Source: Deltaproteobacteria bacterium (lineage in GTDB: Bacteria; Myxococcota; Myxococcia; Myxococcales; Anaeromyxobacteraceae). From it: a DNA stretch of 64,000 nucleotides. The notes under the pieces are model-generated. The model was given only the letters and a program-made list of their open reading frames with translations, did not search any database and was not told where the DNA came from. The stretch spans positions 1 to 64,000 of the forward strand of contig JACRMN010000007.1 of NCBI GenBank assembly GCA_016214955.1, given 5' to 3'. The translations under genes and the position numbers were made by a program. Position 1 is the stretch's first letter; each line of letters starts with the position of its first letter. Shown in pieces: positions 56,009-64,000 of this stretch.

Positions 56009-56167
56009 CGTCGGCTCCCCGGCTGCCAGGCATGGCGCGGCGCGTCAGGGCCGGGCAGGCCTCCCCGCTCACGGGGAGGACCTCCCTGTGACCGGCCGAC
56101 GCGCTGAATTCGGAAGGCGGCATGAGAGCACATTCGAAGGAGGGAAGTCGAGAGGGGGCGCCTCCCC

Positions 56168-56785
56168 TCACCCTCCCGCCAGCAGCCTCACGCCGAACCC
56201 GATCATGGCCACGCCGGCCACGCGGTCGAGCCAGTGGAGCCGCTCCCGGAGGAGCTGGCCGGCGGCGGCGCTGGAGGCCGCTAGCGCGAGCGAGGAGTAC
56301 CAGCCGAGGCTGAGCAGCGGCAGCATCAGCACCGCCGCCACCTGCCAGCGCACCGGCAGGTGGACGACGCCGGTGGCGGTGAAGACGCTGGTGAAGTAGG
56401 CCAGCGACTTGGGGTTGGTGAGGTTGGTGACGAAGGCCACCCGCACGATGGAGGCGGCCGGCGGCGGCGGCTCGGCCCGAGCCCGCGCGCCGCGGAGCGA
56501 GTCGCGCAGCATGGAGAGGCCGAGCCAGCAGAGGTAGGCGCCGCAGCCGACCTGGAGCGCCAGGGCGGCGCGGGGCGCGGCGCGGAGCAGCGCCCCGGTG
56601 CCGGTGAGGCCGGCCACCGCCCAGAGCAGGCCGGCCGGCAGCAGGCCCGCGGCGGCCAGGAAGCCGAGCCGCCGCTCGCGGGCGGCGCTGCGGATGACAA
56701 GCAGCACGTTGGGCCCCGGCGAGATGGCCGAGAGCAGGTGCACCGCCGCCAGCAGCGCCAGCGTCTGCAGGGGGCCAGGGCCCAC
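56168..56785 (-). CDS. LysE/RhtB family amino acid exporter
   Basis: A 205-residue inner-membrane protein with about six hydrophobic segments and the LysE-family opening HLLSAISPGPNVLLVIRSA. The conserved TNLTNPKSLAYFTSVF block is near residue 120. Members export amino acids such as lysine, homoserine lactone or threonine. The GTG at 56785 is the start; the first residues MGPGPLQTLALL form the first helix. It is separated by 9 nt from the upstream thioesterase on the same strand, so they may be cotranscribed. The substrate is unknown. Confidence 0.88.
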   Translation of the reverse strand: MGPGPLQTLALLAAVHLLSAISPGPNVLLVIRSAARERRLGFLAAAGLLPAGLLWAVAGLTGTGALLRAAPRAALALQVGCGAYLCWLGLSMLRDSLRGARARAEPPPPAASIVRVAFVTNLTNPKSLAYFTSVFTATGVVHLPVRWQVAAVLMLPLLSLGWYSSLALAASSAAAGQLLRERLHWLDRVAGVAMIGFGVRLLAGG

Positions 56786-56794
56786 GCCGGCCGC

Positions 56795-57262
56795 TCAGCC
56801 GTCCACCCGCCAGTGCTTCCGCTCCTCGGCCCAGGCGGCGGCCACCTCGGGCGGCGGGCGCGTCATGAGCGCCTCGGCCTGGGCGGTCACGGTGCCGTCG
56901 GCGAGCCGGATCTCGGCCTCGGCCTGGGAGCGGGAGCCGGAGCGGCGGGTGATGCGGGCGGCGACGACGATGGGCTGCCCGGTGGGCGTGGGCTGGCGGA
57001 AGGTCACGGTGATGCGGCCGGTGACCAGCAGGTCCTCGAAGCCGCCGGCGAGGAGCGCGGTGCGGGCCATGGCCTCGTCGAGGAGCGCGGTGACGATGCC
57101 GCCGTGGACCACGCCGGGGTAGCCGTTGAAGGCCTCGCCCACCACCGTCTCGCTGCGCACCTCGCCCCTCTCCCGGTCGGCGATCCAGCGGGCGTGCAGC
57201 CCGAGCGCGTTCTCGCGGCCGCAGACGAAGCAGGAGCGGGAGCTGGGCTGGACCTCGGGCAT
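56795..57262 (-). CDS. PaaI/YbgC-type hotdog thioesterase
   Basis: A 155-residue single-hotdog protein. An N-terminal CFVCGRENALGLH motif precedes the fold, as in one branch of the PaaI-like thioesterases. The core contains GYPGVVHGGIVTALLDEAMA, with the catalytic-loop HGG and Asp/Glu positions, then LLVTGRITVTFRQP. It should hydrolyse an acyl-CoA or phenylacetyl-CoA type thioester; the substrate is not predictable. ATG 57262 follows GGAGGTCTCC. It probably shares an operon with the LysE exporter. The unusual Cys-x-x-Cys N-terminus may bind metal. Confidence 0.88.
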   Translation of the reverse strand: MPEVQPSSRSCFVCGRENALGLHARWIADRERGEVRSETVVGEAFNGYPGVVHGGIVTALLDEAMARTALLAGGFEDLLVTGRITVTFRQPTPTGQPIVVAARITRRSGSRSQAEAEIRLADGTVTAQAEALMTRPPPEVAAAWAEERKHWRVDG

Positions 57263-57337
57263 GGAGACCTCCGGGAGGAGCGCGCAGCATACCGCGGACG
57301 GCGCGGCGGGCGCGCTTCACTCCGGGAGGACCGGGCG

Positions 57338-57991
57338 CTACCCGCCGGCGAGCCGCTGCTGGGGCCCGCTCCGGGGCGGCGCGGGCACGTGGGCCCGCTC
57401 CAGCACCCTGGTGCCCATCAGCGCCTCGCCGCCGCGGTCGGCCGGGAGCTGGGTCGCCTCGACCGGCTCGCCGAGCTTGTCCTTGGGCTGGAACAGGAAG
57501 CCGAGCGAGTGGTACTTGCCGTCGGGGCCGAGCGGCGCCCAGCCCACCAGCCGCTTCCCCTCGCGCCACACCACCCAGGCCGGCGCCCACTGCTTGCCCG
57601 GGATCCAGGTCCAGCCGGCCAGCGCGTCGACGAACCAGCGCCCGAAGTGGTAGGTCGCCCAGCCCCACGGTTCGTCGGAGACCCAGTACCAGCCCTGCTC
57701 GGTGTGGGACCAGCGCCCCTTCTGGTATGGCCGCCAGTCGGGGCCCACGTTCCTGGGCTTCCAGGCCCGACCCCACTTGGAGTGAATGTACCACTCGCCC
57801 AGGGGCTCGAGCGCCTCGGCGAAATCGTCAAGCGCCACCGGCTCCTGCGCCACGGCCTTGCGCGGCAGACCCCCCTTGCGCCCCCGCGGCGCGCCGGCTT
57901 CTGCGGCGGCCGGCCACAGGAGCAGGAGCGCGGCGCCGAGGGCGCAGAGCAGGGAGGTGGGAGGCGGGCGCGGCGCCACGCCCCCTGGCAC
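57338..57991 (-). CDS. Secreted Trp-rich repeat protein (DUF6600-like)
   Basis: A 217-residue exported protein. The signal peptide occupies roughly residues 1-32 (LLCALGAALLLLWPAAAEA). The mature part contains repeated aromatic motifs, LGEWYIHSKWGRAWKP, DWRPYQKGRW, GWYWVSDEPWGWATYHFGRW and WTWIPGKQWAPAWVVWR, the hallmark of DUF6600-type surface or periplasmic proteins. No enzyme residues stand out. The annotated GTG at 57991 and an in-frame GTG at 57979 are both possible starts; neither has a clear ribosome binding site. Its function is unknown. It stands alone between the thioesterase and the kor operon. Confidence 0.78.
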   Translation of the reverse strand: MPGGVAPRPPPTSLLCALGAALLLLWPAAAEAGAPRGRKGGLPRKAVAQEPVALDDFAEALEPLGEWYIHSKWGRAWKPRNVGPDWRPYQKGRWSHTEQGWYWVSDEPWGWATYHFGRWFVDALAGWTWIPGKQWAPAWVVWREGKRLVGWAPLGPDGKYHSLGFLFQPKDKLGEPVEATQLPADRGGEALMGTRVLERAHVPAPPRSGPQQRLAGG

Positions 57992-58021
57992 AGCAGGATG
58001 CGGGCCAGGGGGGCGCGGGGC

Positions 58022-59074
58022 CTACCGGTAGCTCTCCATGATCGCCGCCAGCGCCTCCCGCGACGGCCGGGTCCGCGCCGGCGGCAGCGTGCCCAGCGGC
58101 TCCTCGGGAAGCTGCAGGAGATCGAGGAAGGTCGGCGCCGCGGGGTCCACGTAGAGCACGCCGGTGAGCACCTCGCCCTTCCCGTGGGCCTCGGCCATGC
58201 GGGTGAGGGCCCGAACCCGGTCGCGCGGATCGTAGCTCTCGTCGAGCTTGCGCAGCCGCAGCGTCGAGCCGTCGTGCAGGCGCACGTCCACCGCCGCGCC
58301 GGGCGCGTAGTCCACGCTGATCTCCTCGTAGGCGGGCACGAAGGAGACCTCGTGCAGCGGCTCGTCGTGGTCCTTCATGTAGGCGTAGGACTTGGTCGAG
58401 CCCTCGTGGTCGTTGAAGGTGACGCAGGGGCTCACCACGTCGAGCAGGGCGGTGCCCTTGTGCGCCACCGCCGCCCGGAGCATGGCCGAGAGCTGCTTCT
58501 TGTCGCCGGAGAAGGATCGCCCCACGAAGCTGGCGCCGAGCTGCACCGCAAGGGCGCAGGTGTCGATGGCCGGCAGCTCGTTCACCACCCCCGACTTGGA
58601 GGTGGAGCCGGCGTCGGCGGTGGCGCTGAACTGCCCCTTGGTGAGGCCGTACACGCCGTTGTCCTCGATGACGTAGATCATCGGCAGGTTGCGCCGCATG
58701 GCGTGGACGAACTGGCCCATGCCGATGGAGGCCGAGTCGCCGTCGCCGGAGACGCCGAGGGCCAGCAGGTTCCGGTTGGCGAGCAGCGCGCCGGTGGCCA
58801 CCGCCGGCATGCGCCCGTGCACGGCGTTGAAGGCGTGCGACCGGCTCATGAAGTAGGCCGGGCTCTTGGAGGAGCAGCCGATGCCGGAGAACTTGGCCAC
58901 CCGCTCCGGCGGCACGCCCATCTCGAACATGGCGTCGAGGATGCGCTCGCTGATGGCGTTGTGGCCGCAGCCGGCGCAGAGCGTGGTGCGCCCGCCCTTG
59001 TAGTCGGCGAGCGTGAGCCCGAGGCGGTTCTGCCTGGGGGCGGCCGGGGCGGGGGTCTTGGGGGTCTCGGCCAT
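58022..59074 (-). CDS. korB: 2-oxoacid:ferredoxin oxidoreductase beta subunit
   Basis: A 350-residue TPP-binding subunit. CAGCGHN (33-39) and GIGCSSKSP ligate a 4Fe-4S cluster and position TPP. GDGDSASIGMG (110-120) and EDNGVYGLTKGQ form the TPP/Mg2+ motif. With KorA it oxidatively decarboxylates a 2-oxoacid (2-oxoglutarate or pyruvate) with CoA, reducing ferredoxin. It starts 2 nt after the korA stop, so the pair forms one transcription unit. C-terminal residues 280-350 are more variable and may bind the acceptor. The substrate is not fixed by sequence; the label is the commonest KorAB type. Confidence 0.88.
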   Translation of the reverse strand: MAETPKTPAPAAPRQNRLGLTLADYKGGRTTLCAGCGHNAISERILDAMFEMGVPPERVAKFSGIGCSSKSPAYFMSRSHAFNAVHGRMPAVATGALLANRNLLALGVSGDGDSASIGMGQFVHAMRRNLPMIYVIEDNGVYGLTKGQFSATADAGSTSKSGVVNELPAIDTCALAVQLGASFVGRSFSGDKKQLSAMLRAAVAHKGTALLDVVSPCVTFNDHEGSTKSYAYMKDHDEPLHEVSFVPAYEEISVDYAPGAAVDVRLHDGSTLRLRKLDESYDPRDRVRALTRMAEAHGKGEVLTGVLYVDPAAPTFLDLLQLPEEPLGTLPPARTRPSREALAAIMESYR

Positions 59075-59076
59075 GG

Positions 59077-60855
59077 CTAGCCCTCCCTGGCGGCGATCTC
59101 GGTGGTGAGGCTGCGCGCGTCGAGCGGCAGCCCGGTGATGTGGGCCACGGGCCGGAGCCGGGTGAGGAGCCCGGCCGGCAGCTCGATCCGGAGCATCTGG
59201 TGGAGCTGCCCGTCGCGGTTCTGGTCCACCACGTAGACCCGCTCGTGCGCGGCCACGAACTCCCGCACCGCGTCGGCGAAGGGGAAGGCCCGCACCCGCA
59301 GGTGGTCGGTGGCGAGCCCCCTCTCCCTCGCGAGCTGGGTGCGGCTCTCGTCCACCGCGTAGCGGCTGGTGCCACAGGAGAGGATGCCCACCTGGTTGCC
59401 GGCGCCGTCGCGCTCCGGCTGCGGGGCGACGGCGCGGGCGCCGTCGATCTTGCGCGCCAGCCGGGCCATGTTCCGTTCCCAGTCGTCGGGCCGCTCCGAG
59501 TACTGGGCCCTGTCGTTGTGGCCGGTGCCGCGGGTGAAGTAGGCGGCGGCCGGGTGGTCGGTGCCGGGCAGCGTGCGCCAGCCGATGCCGTCGCCGTCCA
59601 CGTCGGCGTAGCGGGCGAAGGAGCCGGCCTTCTCCAGCGCCTCCTTCGACAGCACCTTGCCCCTGTCGAGCGGCCTCTCGGGGTAAGGGAACGGGTCGGT
59701 CATCCACACGTTCATGCCGAGATCGAGGTCCGAGAGGACGAAGACCGGCGTCTGGAACCGCTCCGCCAGGTCGAGGGCCTCGCCGGCCATGGTGAAGCAC
59801 TCCTCCACCGAGCCGGGGATGAGGACGATGTGCCTGGTGTCGCCGTGGGAGAGGTAGGCGGTGGAGAGGAGGTCCCCCTGGGCGGTGCGGGTGGGGAGCC
59901 CGGTGGAGGGGCCGACCCGCTGCACGTCCCAGATGACCGCCGGGATCTCGGCGAAGTAGCCGAGCCCCACGAACTCGGACATCAGCGAGATGCCGGGCCC
60001 GCTGGTGGCGGTCATGGCGCGGGCGCCCGCCCAGCCGGCGCCGATGACCATGCCCACCGCCGCCAGCTCGTCCTCGGCCTGGACGATGGCGAAGGTGGCC
60101 TTGCCGTCCGGGCCCATGCGGTGCTTCCGGCAGGCGGCGATGAGCGACTCGGTGAGCGAGGAGCTGGGGGTGATGGGGTACCAGGCCACCACCGTCACGC
60201 CGCCGAACATCGCGCCCAACGCCGCGGCGGCGTTGCCGTCGATGAGCAGCTTCCCGCGGGTCGCGTCCATGCGCTCGACGCGGAGTGAATCGCGCTTCGG
60301 CAGCTTCTCCTGGGCGTAGGCCAGGCCGGCGCGGGCGGCGGCCAGGTTCAGGTCCACCGCCTTCTTCTTGCCGCCGAACTGCTTCTGGATGGCCCTCTCC
60401 ACCTCGGCCATCTCGATGCCGAGCAGGCTCGCCACCACGCCCACGTAGGCCATGTTGCGGAGCAGCTTGGCGAGCCGCGCGTCGCTCGACACCGGCCGGA
60501 CCACGGCGTCGAAGGGCACCGGGTAGAAGGTGAGGTCGTCGCGGAGGGCCGAGAGGCCGAGCGGCTCGTCGTAGACCACGGCCGCTCCCGGGGGCACGCC
60601 GGCGACGTCCTCGCGCGACGTCTCCGGGTTCATGGCCACCAGGAGGTCCACCTCCTTCTTGCGGGCCAGCCAGCCCTCGGCGCTGGTCCGGATGGTGTAC
60701 CAGGTGGGCAACCCGGCGATGTTCGAGGGGAAGAGGTTCTTGCCCGAGACCGGGATGCCCATCTGGAAGAGCGCCCGGAGCAGCACCGAGTTGGCGCTCT
60801 GGGAGCCCGAGCCGTTGGCGGTCGCCACCTGCAGGGAGAAATCGTTGATGCGCAT
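59077..60855 (-). CDS. korA: 2-oxoacid:ferredoxin oxidoreductase gamma-alpha fused subunit
   Basis: A 592-residue fusion of the gamma (CoA-binding, residues 1-190) and alpha (pyrimidine-binding) domains, as in KorA/OorA-type enzymes. The gamma part shows QVATANGSGSQSANSVLLRAL; the alpha part shows WYPITPSSSLTE, AMTATSGPGISLMSEFVGL and VQRVGPSTGLPT. It begins at ATG 60855 (MRINDFSLQ); a longer frame reaches 60978 but those residues are not conserved. A palindromic FNR-type box lies 43-56 nt upstream, so anaerobic control is likely. KorAB feeds electrons from the TCA cycle into ferredoxin, suited to anaerobic or reverse TCA flux. Confidence 0.9.
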   Translation of the reverse strand: MRINDFSLQVATANGSGSQSANSVLLRALFQMGIPVSGKNLFPSNIAGLPTWYTIRTSAEGWLARKKEVDLLVAMNPETSREDVAGVPPGAAVVYDEPLGLSALRDDLTFYPVPFDAVVRPVSSDARLAKLLRNMAYVGVVASLLGIEMAEVERAIQKQFGGKKKAVDLNLAAARAGLAYAQEKLPKRDSLRVERMDATRGKLLIDGNAAAALGAMFGGVTVVAWYPITPSSSLTESLIAACRKHRMGPDGKATFAIVQAEDELAAVGMVIGAGWAGARAMTATSGPGISLMSEFVGLGYFAEIPAVIWDVQRVGPSTGLPTRTAQGDLLSTAYLSHGDTRHIVLIPGSVEECFTMAGEALDLAERFQTPVFVLSDLDLGMNVWMTDPFPYPERPLDRGKVLSKEALEKAGSFARYADVDGDGIGWRTLPGTDHPAAAYFTRGTGHNDRAQYSERPDDWERNMARLARKIDGARAVAPQPERDGAGNQVGILSCGTSRYAVDESRTQLARERGLATDHLRVRAFPFADAVREFVAAHERVYVVDQNRDGQLHQMLRIELPAGLLTRLRPVAHITGLPLDARSLTTEIAAREG

Positions 60856-60897
60856 GTCCGGGATCGTTTTGGGAGAGTGGGCGCTTAGCCCTTGAAC

Positions 60898-60911
60898 TTG
60901 ATTTGCGTCAA
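60898..60911. promoter_or_regulatory. FNR/CRP-type palindromic site in the divergent korA/FAD-oxidoreductase promoter
   Basis: TTGATTTGCGTCAA has the FNR-family arrangement TTGAT-N4-ATCAA, with one mismatch (GTCAA for ATCAA); the arms extend by one C/G pair to CTTGA...TCAAG. It sits in the locally AT-rich centre of the 263-nt divergent region. Its centre is about 50 nt from the korA start and about 214 nt from the FAD-oxidoreductase start. Oxygen- or redox-dependent control of one or both genes is inferred from the motif, not shown. Confidence 0.55.
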
Positions 60912-61118
60912 GTCTAGTCCCGGGCGCACTTTCTGCCGGGCCCGCCCGGGGCGCACGGCGATCCCCGGTGCCGGACATGTTCCAACCGGCTGGAATGACT
61001 GGAGGTCGCCAGAGCCACCCCGGGCACGGGATCTGCTTCGTGAATCTGGTAAGGTGCGTCCCCTTTCGGCCCCGGATCCGTGCCCGCCCCGGGCCCCAGC
61101 CCCGACCCCAACGCCACG

Positions 61119-64000
61119 ATGAGCGCCGCCGACAGCTACCGAGAGATCCCGTTCAACTACACCTCGGCGGACGACCGGCTGCTGGTGCTGCAGCTCCTCG
61201 GCGAGGAGACCTGGCAGAAGCTCGAGGCGCTGCGCAGCCGCCGCGTCACCGGCCGCTCGGCCCGGCTGCTGCTCCGGGTCTTCGGCGAGCTGGCCATCCA
61301 CCGGCGCAACCCCTTCCTCTTCCAGGAGCTGCTCGACGGGCCCGCCCGCCGCCGGCGCCTGTTCCGCCACCTGGCCGCCGACCTCCAGGTCGTCTTCCAG
61401 GGCGCGGCCGGCGAGCCCCTGGTGCTGGAGGTGCTGGAGAGCACCCGCCGGCTGGTGGCCGCCTTCGAGCGGGAGGTGGCCGCGGCGCCGGGCGAGCGGC
61501 AGCGCATCCTGGCGGCGCTGGCCCCGGTGGTGGGCAAGGACTGCGTCCTCTTCGACCCGTTCACCCTGGTCTCCCACGCCACCGACGCCACCGACTGGCG
61601 CCTGCACCTGCCGGTGGCGGTGGTGATGCCCACGACCGAGGCGCAGGTGGCCCCGCTCCTCGCCGGCATCGCCGGCCTGGGCCTCTCGGCAATCCCCCGC
61701 GGCGCCGGCACCGGCCTCACCGGCGGCGCCGTGCCGCTCGCCCCTCACTGCGTGGTGGTCAACACCGAGCGGCTCAACCGCGTGCTGGCGGTGGAGGAGC
61801 GCGACTTCCCGGCCGCGGGGCAGCGCGCGGCGGTGATGCGGGTCGAGGCCGGCTGCATCACCGAGAGGGCCATGGAGGAGGCGGCCCACCGCGGCCTGGT
61901 CTTCGCCACCGACCCCACCAGCGCCTGGGCCTGCACCATCGGCGGCAACGTCGCCGAGAACGCCGGCGGCAAGATGGCGGTGCTCTGGGGCACCTGCATC
62001 GACAACCTGCTCTCCTGGCGCATGGCCATGCCCTCGGGCGCCACCTGGACGGTGCGCCGCCTCGACCACCGGCTCCGCAAGATCCTCCCCGACGACCGGC
62101 TCACCTGGGCGGTGGAGGACGCGGACGGCAAGCCGGTGCGCACCATCGCCCTGCGCGGCGACCAGATCCGGCGCAACGGGCTGTGGAAGGACATCACCAA
62201 CAAGGCGCTGGGCGGGCTGCCGGGCGTGCAGAAGGAGGGCACCGACGGCGTCATCACCTCGGCCGAGTTCGTGCTCTACCGCCAGTACGAGTCCTCGGCC
62301 ACGCTCTGCCTGGAGTTCTTCGGCCCCGACATGGAGGAGGCCAGCGAGGTGGTGCTGGCCCTCTCGGCCGCCTTCCCCAACGAGGGGAAGGAGGTGCTGC
62401 AGGCGCTGGAGCACTTCGACGACGAGTACGTGAAGGCCATCGGCTACCAGGTGAAGGCGCCGCGCGCCGAGACGCCGCGGGCGGTGCTGCTCATCGACGT
62501 GGTGGGCCACTCGGCCGAGGAGACGGGCCGCGGCGTGGAGCGCATCCGCTCCATCCTGGCGCCGCACGGGAACACGCTGATGTTCGTGGCCCGGGACGCC
62601 GCCGAGGCCAAGCGCTTCTGGGCCGACCGCAAGCGGCTCGGCGCCATCGCCGCCCGCACCAACGCCTTCAAGCTCAACGAGGACGTGGTGCTGCCGCTGC
62701 CGGCCCTGGCCGAGTTCGCCCGCTGGATCGAGCGGGAGAACCTGGAGGAGGAGCGGCACAACCAGGAGCGGCTGGTGGAGCGGCTCCAGGCCTTCCTGGA
62801 GGAGGCGCCGGCGCCCGAGGAGGGGGCCTGGGTGCCGGAGCGCGTGGCCCGCGCCGCGCGCCGCTGCGCCGAGGCCCGCGCGGCGCTCTCCGCCGCCGGC
62901 GAGCGCGACCTGCGCGGCGGGGCGGTGCTGGCGGCCCTGCGCCGCGACCTCGACGAGTACCTGCGCGGCACCAAGGGGCTGGCCGAGGGCATCGCCGCCG
63001 CCTGGAAGGAGGTCCGCGGCCGGCTGGTGGTGCTCGCCACGCACATGCACGCCGGCGACGGCAACGTCCACGTCAACATCCCGGTGATGTCCAACGACCG
63101 GGTGATGATGCGGCGGGCCGAGCGGGCGGTGGACCGGGTGATGGAGAAGGTGGCCTCGCTCGGCGGCGTCTGCTCCGGCGAGCACGGCATCGGGGTCACC
63201 AAGCTCAAGTACCTGGAGCCGGAGATCGTCGAGGCCCTCAACGCCCACCGCCGGGCCCTCGATCCGCGGGGGATGATGAACCCCGGCAAGCTCGCCGACC
63301 GCTCCCTCACCGAGCGCATCTTCACCCCCTCCTTCAACCTGCTGGAGCTCGAGGCCCGCATCCTCCAGCACGGCAAGCTGGAGGAGCTGGCGCTCTCCAT
63401 CGCCAAGTGCGTGCGCTGCGGCAAGTGCAAGCCCGACTGCTGCGTCTACCACCCGGGCCGGGGGATGTTCTTCCACCCCCGCAACAAGAACCTGGCCATC
63501 GGCTCGCTCATCGAGGCCCTGCTCTACGAGGCCCAGCGGGAGCGCACCACCGGCTTCGAGCTGCTGCGCTGGCTCGAGGAGGTGGCCGACCACTGCACCC
63601 TCTGCCACAAGTGCGAGAAGCCCTGCCCGGTGGACATCGACACCGCCGAGGTCTCGGTGCTGGAGCGGGAGATCCTCGCGACCCGCGGCTTCAAGCGGCA
63701 GAAGGCGGCGACGCGCGCCACGCTCTCGTACCTCGACAGCCGCTCGCCCACCTACAACGCCCTCTTCCGCGCCGGCTTCGTCCGGCTCGGCGGCTCGCTG
63801 CAGCGCGCCCTCACCAGGGTGGTGGGTCCGGCCTCGGCCGGCGGCTCGAAGCCCTACCACCTGCAGCTCCTCCAGTCGCCCGGCCCCCGGGCCGACCCGG
63901 AGACGCTGCGGGACCTCTTGCCCCCCTGCCGGCCCGACCAGGTGCAGGTGCTGGAGCCGGAGGGCGAGGCAACGGCCACCGCCTTCTACTTCCCGGGCTG
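61119..64000 (+). CDS. Large FAD-linked oxidoreductase with 4Fe-4S centres, partial (DUF3683/GlcD/Dld-like)
   Basis: The gene starts at ATG 61119 and is still open at the window end (960 residues visible). An N-terminal helical region (1-140) resembles DUF3683. FAD_binding_4 follows, with PRGAGTGLTGGAV near residue 195 and IGGNVAENAGG near 275. The C-terminal FAD-oxidase domain has HMHAGDGNVHVNIPV and GGVCSGEHGIG. Two 4Fe-4S motifs are CVRCGKCKPDC (about 765) and CTLCHKCEKPC (about 826). The visible end, AFYFPG, suggests the start of a CCG (heterodisulfide-reductase-like) domain. It probably oxidises a 2-hydroxyacid such as D-lactate or glycolate into the quinone pool. It is divergent from korA. 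Confidence 0.87.
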   Translation, partial: MSAADSYREIPFNYTSADDRLLVLQLLGEETWQKLEALRSRRVTGRSARLLLRVFGELAIHRRNPFLFQELLDGPARRRRLFRHLAADLQVVFQGAAGEPLVLEVLESTRRLVAAFEREVAAAPGERQRILAALAPVVGKDCVLFDPFTLVSHATDATDWRLHLPVAVVMPTTEAQVAPLLAGIAGLGLSAIPRGAGTGLTGGAVPLAPHCVVVNTERLNRVLAVEERDFPAAGQRAAVMRVEAGCITERAMEEAAHRGLVFATDPTSAWACTIGGNVAENAGGKMAVLWGTCIDNLLSWRMAMPSGATWTVRRLDHRLRKILPDDRLTWAVEDADGKPVRTIALRGDQIRRNGLWKDITNKALGGLPGVQKEGTDGVITSAEFVLYRQYESSATLCLEFFGPDMEEASEVVLALSAAFPNEGKEVLQALEHFDDEYVKAIGYQVKAPRAETPRAVLLIDVVGHSAEETGRGVERIRSILAPHGNTLMFVARDAAEAKRFWADRKRLGAIAARTNAFKLNEDVVLPLPALAEFARWIERENLEEERHNQERLVERLQAFLEEAPAPEEGAWVPERVARAARRCAEARAALSAAGERDLRGGAVLAALRRDLDEYLRGTKGLAEGIAAAWKEVRGRLVVLATHMHAGDGNVHVNIPVMSNDRVMMRRAERAVDRVMEKVASLGGVCSGEHGIGVTKLKYLEPEIVEALNAHRRALDPRGMMNPGKLADRSLTERIFTPSFNLLELEARILQHGKLEELALSIAKCVRCGKCKPDCCVYHPGRGMFFHPRNKNLAIGSLIEALLYEAQRERTTGFELLRWLEEVADHCTLCHKCEKPCPVDIDTAEVSVLEREILATRGFKRQKAATRATLSYLDSRSPTYNALFRAGFVRLGGSLQRALTRVVGPASAGGSKPYHLQLLQSPGPRADPETLRDLLPPCRPDQVQVLEPEGEATATAFYFPG

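Noticed and set aside
60856-60978. Longer korA start at 60978
   Set aside because: The extra 41 residues are not conserved and would span the FNR-type box; MRINDFSLQ at 60855 begins the conserved domain.

Overview
The window is very GC-rich, densely coded DNA with short intergenic gaps and many GTG/TTG starts. Multihaem c-type cytochromes, including a giant CxxCH/CxxxxCH lipoprotein, sit beside an aerobic-type molybdenum hydroxylase cluster, a 2-oxoacid:ferredoxin oxidoreductase and pyruvate carboxylase. Together these suggest a respiratory, facultatively anaerobic myxobacterium of the Anaeromyxobacter type (Myxococcota, formerly Deltaproteobacteria). This assignment is inferred from gene content and composition, not from a marker gene. 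No rRNA, tRNA, CRISPR array, insertion sequence or phage gene was recognised.

Layout. 1-3015: start of a probable four-helix-bundle gene, a 192-bp hexamer repeat in inverted orientation, an ECF sigma factor, a tetrahaem cytochrome fused to a DUF1566 domain, and a PlsC-type acyltransferase. 3129-12865: a molybdenum hydroxylase locus (form II CoxL type) in two convergent operons. coxS-coxL-coxM-coxD-coxE lie on the plus strand, followed by a membrane acyltransferase. mocA, split xdhC, a NifU-like scaffold and coxG overlap each other on the minus strand. 12987-15449: GalT-like HIT protein, TatA, and a transglutaminase-like protein. 15902-20065: a lipoprotein with about 36 predicted haem sites in seven repeats. 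20126-31971: acyl-CoA dehydrogenase, DbpA-like helicase, RND efflux pair, amidase, a second PlsC, and an M3 peptidase.

32198-39258: a compact five-gene operon that looks like a non-canonical hexosamine exopolysaccharide system. It contains an ATP-grasp ligase, a TPR/outer-membrane barrel protein, a TPR-membrane-PIG-L deacetylase, a GT2 synthase fused to a periplasmic glycosidase-like domain, and YqgE. The parts parallel PgaA, PgaB and PgaC but are rearranged. I consider this the most interesting locus.

39307-46841: TrmJ-like methyltransferase, HAD phosphatase, secreted subtilase, RsmE, SEC-C methionine aminopeptidase and an AGT-type aminotransferase. 46977-49075: a hydrogenase-protease homologue lacking a metal ligand, then remnants of an ergothioneine locus (frameshifted, truncated egtD and internally deleted egtB) separated by an antisense VOC gene. 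49171-64000: TPR protein, HDOD protein, pyruvate carboxylase, LysE exporter, thioesterase, DUF6600-like protein, KorAB, an FNR-type box in the divergent promoter region, and a large FAD/4Fe-4S oxidoreductase that runs off the right edge.
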